From: Macrotrachela quadricornifera
Taxonomy: Eukaryota > Rotifera > Eurotatoria > Philodinida > Philodinidae
Length of the DNA: 64,000 nucleotides
Assembly (NCBI GenBank): GCA_022393335.1
Contig: JAJEKB010021144.1
Span: forward strand, 274,958-338,957
Direction: 5' to 3'
Positions 59,959 through 64,000 of the stretch are shown here, one piece after another. The position numbers and the translations under genes were made by a program. Positions within the stretch are counted from its first letter, which is position 1. Each line of letters opens with the position of its first letter. A model generated the notes under the pieces. It ran no database searches. It was not told where the DNA came from and worked only from the letters and a program-made list of their open reading frames with translations.

Positions 59959-61913
59959 CTTTGCGTCAAAGAACGTTGAATTAGTATCAAACAGTCAAAA
60001 TTATCTTCGCAAGAAAACTTGTTTTTACAATAAGAACTTTATTCTGTATAAGTGAACTAATTAATTAATTATTATTTTTAATCTATTCCCATTTAATCAC
60101 GAAACGCATTTCGGACGCAAGTAGTTGTGTTTTGTATTAAAGTATGGTGAGAACGTGGCTAGACGCATTTACGAGTGCTTATATTGAATATGTTTAGAGA
60201 ACACTAATAGTTTATTGACATTAATTGAAATAAACTTATACATATAGATTTAGACTCTTATTCAAAACACTTTGTTGTCCATCCATATCTTTTTATGCTT
60301 TAAAATTATGCTAAAAAATAAACTATTTATCCTCCAATGAACGATCCCTAATTGACAGAATTGATAAAACCCATTCGAATGCATTATGAGAACTCTAGCT
60401 GATCACTCGCACAAACAGGAAAGTAACGAAAATATTTACATCTAGTCGAGTTTGCGAACGTGAGCCCAACGAGATGCATTATTATTGAAATGTAACGAGA
60501 ATTGGAGAAAAGTTATATTGAATTTAGTTGGCTAGACGTATCGGTCTTTGTGTTAATTAATTTGAACAAGAATAGCAAACTAAAACATGTTTATAAACGG
60601 TCCCTTGTCACACATTGAATCTCGAATAGGAAACTGCAAAATGACTTTTTTTTTGGTCCCGCTAAAAATTTTTTGGTATCGATCTCAATTCTGCCCTAGT
60701 CCCGGTCAAAGTTTTATATTGGTTCCAGTCCCCCATTCTATTGAAAATTTGACATTGGCTTTGAAACTTATTCCATAGATGTGGTATCGTTTCTAAAAAT
60801 CAGCAGCTTTTTTCAATAACATAAATGACTGTTTTTAAACAGGTATTATTTGGATACTTCATCTGACTGTATCAAATACAGAACCTCTTGGACTTACTGT
60901 TGAAATATTTTTGCAAGATTAAGCCTAAGTTTTATATGAATTTCAGGATTGCCAAATCTCCTGATTTAGCCAGGAATTTTCGGGTTTTTAGCCGTTCCTC
61001 CTGATGAGAAAATCTCTTAATACCATGAATTTTCATGACATTCTGAATCAAGATAATGACCATGAAGAAAGAAAAAATGAAGGAGAATGTTCGCAGTATA
61101 CGATGGATTGGATAACCAATCAGATAAAACTGTTTCTGCTTGACATTTCTAAAACTGAGATTAGAAATTTCATTAATAAAGTCTATATCAATAGCTTATT
61201 TAGTTTAAGCGAAAGAGGAGGAATCATCATGCATGAGTTGAATATTTTGAAATATACTTGGACATTATTTCTTACTTTAGAGCATAGAACTCCAACAAGG
61301 ATATACTCCGTAGATAGTTTAAGTAGAGCTGAGTTGTACATCATTTCTGATAATAATATAACACTATCTGTCATCATATGTGCTCATCTTTAGCCTTCAC
61401 ATCTCCTCCTCTATGATGGTTCTAAGAACTTTTCTGTCAAGGTCTATGATAATCAATTAACTAACTAGAGACGAATTAATTAATTAAAATGTTAATCACG
61501 GTTTGTGGGTAGAAAATGGATTCAAATTTCTTTCCATAAATACTTCAATCCTCTCTTTTAAATCGTATTTTACAAAAGAACATTTTTCTTTAAGATTTAC
61601 AAAGGTGAATAAAAATATTTCAAAAGTCGATATTAGAAAACCAATAAAATATATTGAAGATACATCTTCATTTCCTCTTCTCAACAATGAAAAATGACAG
61701 TTCTTTATTTTATTTCTATCAAAAAATACCCTACTATTATTCATGGAAATTAAATAGACCTAATCGTTTTATATTGTTATTATTTCATTAATTTAAGTAT
61801 AATCTTCAAACATTAAAAAAAATCTTTGCATTTCTGTCTCTTGAAGATTCTATAGAGAAAAATCTTTCTTTATCATATAAAAGTATCACTCTCACTATTT
61901 CTGAATTAATCTA
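59959..61913. other. Non-coding stretch
   Basis: AT-rich downstream region of the large receptor. The plus-strand frame 61004-61393 (129 codons) has no family features and is not called. Near 60640-60720 there is a GGTCCCG / TAGTCCCGGTC / GGTTCCAGTCCC word cluster that looks like a small old repeat. Confidence 0.45.
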
Positions 61914-63698
61914 CTTAGGGTTAGCCAAAAGTAGTGGCAGTGACACTTTAGTATCGCAAGGTACGCTTCATAAAATTTTTTTTACATAGAATGATAGAGA
62001 TGAAAATGCTGTTTCTTTCTATGATATTTGATCATACTTCTATTGATATAATAATAATAAACTTCGAGAAAGACTAGTTTTTCTATCATGTGTTCCGATT
62101 ATACGAGTGTATATCGTCTCCAATATGCATTTTTTTCTGGATTTTTCTATTTCTTTTCTTTTCTTTCTACTTTTGACTCTTCATGGGTTTTACGGTTTAT
62201 CGTATGTATACAAAGACAAATATCTCTTCTACAACATGTGCTGTCTACTACTGTATTGTACAGAAACTGAACTCGATAAAGTTAAATCGAGTCTTAACAC
62301 TCCTCATTCGTGTTTTTTACAATGGGCAAAGAAAATTTTCGTTTTTACATCAAAATGCACAGCGCACTTAATGTTTAAGCAACAACTATTCATGATGAGC
62401 TGCGTGCTGCTTTTGGTGATGAAACGCCTTCCTTTCGAATGGTTGCGAGATGAGCACAATGGTATCGTGAAGCTCGCGAAGAGATTAAAGATGAACAGCG
62501 ATCTGGTAGATCCATAACCGAAATCACTACTGAAAATATTGAACAATCACGCATTATTGTTGACGATGACCCATATGTTACAATAGAAGAACTGCAAGAC
62601 TAAACAGGTCAAAGTTATCGCACCATTCGTAGAATATTGTCCGATTATCTGAAACTTAGAAAAGTTACTGCTCGTTACATACTGAAAGATATGACGGATT
62701 TCTAACGAAGTGAATGAGTTCGAATATGTAAAGAAAACCTGTCAAGATTCGAAGAAGGAAAATGGCGGTTATGTGACATGGTCACAGGCGATGAATCGTG
62801 ATTTTTTCATCAGCAAACTCGTCGAAAAGTGTCAAATGCTGCTTGGGTTGCAAAAGAAGATCCTCCATCTAGAATAGTGCGACGAAATAGATTTGCTCCG
62901 AGAACTTTATTTTGTATTTTCTTTAAATCTACTGGTCCGATTCTAATTCATCGTATTGAATCCGGACAAACTGTCGCTCACCAATACTACATTAGAAACT
63001 GTTTGTGACCTGTTATCCAAGAAATTAACAGACAAAGACCTCGATCAGGTACTCATGCCATTAAACTTCTTTATGATAACGGCACACCACATGTTCATCA
63101 AGATGTTTGCGATTATCTTCGATTAGAAGGTGTTACTGTAATACCTTACCCACCCAATTCTCTAGATTTGTCACCCTGTGATTTTTAGTTATTCTACTTG
63201 ATCAAACGAAATCTGAGTGATCAGCCTGATTCCCAATCGCTACATCATGCTATAACCAAATTCATGTATTCTTTGGATAAAGAAGAATATAACAAGACAT
63301 TTGATAAATGGATCGAACGAATGCAAATATTTGTGGATAATGAAGGACATTACTTCGAACATTTAATGATATAAAAACTTCTTGAACTGGTTTATTATTT
63401 GGTATTTTTGTGCAATCCCATAAAAATAAACGAAAAAGCCCCTGAACAATCGAGAGAAAAGAAATAGAAAAATCCAGAAAAAAATGCATATTGGAGACGA
63501 TATACACTCGTATAACCGAAACACATAATAGAAAAACTAGTCTTTCTCGAAGTTTATTATTATTATATCAATAGAAGTATGATCAAATATCATAGAAAGA
63601 AACAGCATTTTCTTCTCTATCATTCTATGTAAAAAAATTTATAAAACGTACTTTGCGATACTAAAGTGTCGCTGCCACTACTTTTAGCTAACCTCAAG
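61914..63698 (+). mobile_element. Mariner element with about 250-bp inverted repeats, inactivated
   Basis: TA flanks both ends (61912-61913, 63699-63700). The inverted repeats begin CTTAGGGTTAGCC (left) and CTTGAGGTTAGCT (right, reverse complement) and stay similar for about 250 bp (61914-62163 and 63453-63698). Between them, about 62390-63375, lies a mariner transposase broken by at least six in-frame stops: FGDETPSFRMVARW, RSGRSITEITTENIEQSRII, the first catalytic region VTGDES, then LLYDNGTPHVHQDV and PYPPNSLDLSPCDF, and a C-terminal YNKTFDKWIERMQIFVDNEG. The three Asp-bearing motifs fit the D,D34D mariner triad in order. Usual mariner TIRs are about 30 bp, so the long arms are unusual. 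Frames starting MYIVSNMHFF on both strands are mirror products of the TIRs. Confidence 0.88.
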
Positions 63699-63700
63699 TA

Positions 63701-64000
63701 TTTGTCATAATATTCAAAAAAAAAAATTTTGTATTATTGTTTTGATGAGAAAAAAAATAATTTGTAAGATATAATACGAAAGATATTGTTGATTTCTTGA
63801 CAATTGGTATTTATTTTATCATTCACACTAACTACAGCAAAAAGTGTAACTTTAGCACGACATACATATGTTGTGGGCAAAATTTCAATTCTGCCCAATA
63901 CATCCTTAGTCAATATTAAAATTTCAATTTTGACTGGGCAAAATTAAAATTTTTTTTTTTATAACGAAAATGAAGAGAAGCAAGAAAAAAATTAAAGTAT
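63701..64000. other. Non-coding end of window with a small inverted repeat
   Basis: GGGCAAAATTTCAATTCTGCCC at 63876-63897 is a near palindrome, and AAAATTTCAATTTTGACTGG follows. The wording resembles the AGAATTTTGC-rich element at 44992-45495. Confidence 0.4.

Noticed and set aside
61004..61393. 129-codon plus-strand frame
   Set aside because: The length is notable for AT-rich DNA, but no family features, promoter or splice structure were recognised.
63262..63507. Minus-strand frame starting MYIVSNMHFF
   Set aside because: The same start appears at 62107 on the plus strand because both lie in the mariner inverted repeats; neither is the transposase.

Overview
The window looks like nuclear DNA of a bdelloid rotifer (Rotaria/Adineta type). 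This is inferred from AT-rich intergenic DNA, many 50-60 bp introns, a histone H2A with a long basic tail and no terminal SQ(E/D) motif (a known bdelloid peculiarity), many single-exon 7TM receptors, an FG-GAP repeat protein, Penelope-like retroelement debris and a dense population of short inverted-repeat elements. No bacterial operon structure is present.

Layout. 1-640: start of an acyl-CoA synthetase-like gene (minus, runs off the window). 641-10,400: gene-poor, with a Tc1-type palindromic MITE (5,500-6,097), a non-autonomous Helitron with both ends intact (8,072-9,009) and several diverged inverted repeats. 10,400-15,304: a 7TM receptor gene split by a 1.57 kb element with a 10-bp TIR core and 7-bp target duplication, followed by a Foldback-like element whose inverted repeats are arrays of a 15-bp unit, and by a decayed second receptor. 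15,964-17,979: a compact histone cluster (H2A diverging from H2B, then H4), each gene followed by a histone 3' stem-loop. 18,033-22,488: COQ3-like ubiquinone methyltransferase (6 exons) and an MFS permease of the fungal allantoate-permease type (8 exons), both reconstructed exon by exon with consistent phases. 23,611-24,693: WWE-ADP-ribosyltransferase. 26,465-26,947: inverted-repeat element whose middle is a 400-N gap. 27,078-27,887: NNMT/PNMT-family methyltransferase. 29,165-32,931: EDEM3-like ER mannosidase with a PA domain (11 exons, 978 aa).

34,671-43,100: a small Cys-rich protein, relic pogo/Tigger-like and Tc1/mariner-like transposases, a basic three-exon protein of unknown function, and an FG-GAP/VCBS repeat protein with a membrane anchor and Thr-rich stalk. 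44,332-54,579: a repeat field with an intact 7TM receptor (48,310-49,197), a Penelope-like RT fragment and, beside it, a hammerhead-ribozyme-like motif (53,662-53,716). 55,332-59,958: a very large chimeric receptor (LDLa + EGF + 7TM) broken only by one frameshift at an 8-T run. 61,914-63,698: a mariner element with about 250-bp TIRs and a dead transposase.

The genes do not form one pathway. The clear functional unit is the histone cluster, with symmetric CCAAT boxes in the H2A/H2B divergent promoter. The main themes are accessory receptors, possible horizontally acquired genes, and several non-autonomous DNA-element architectures side by side.
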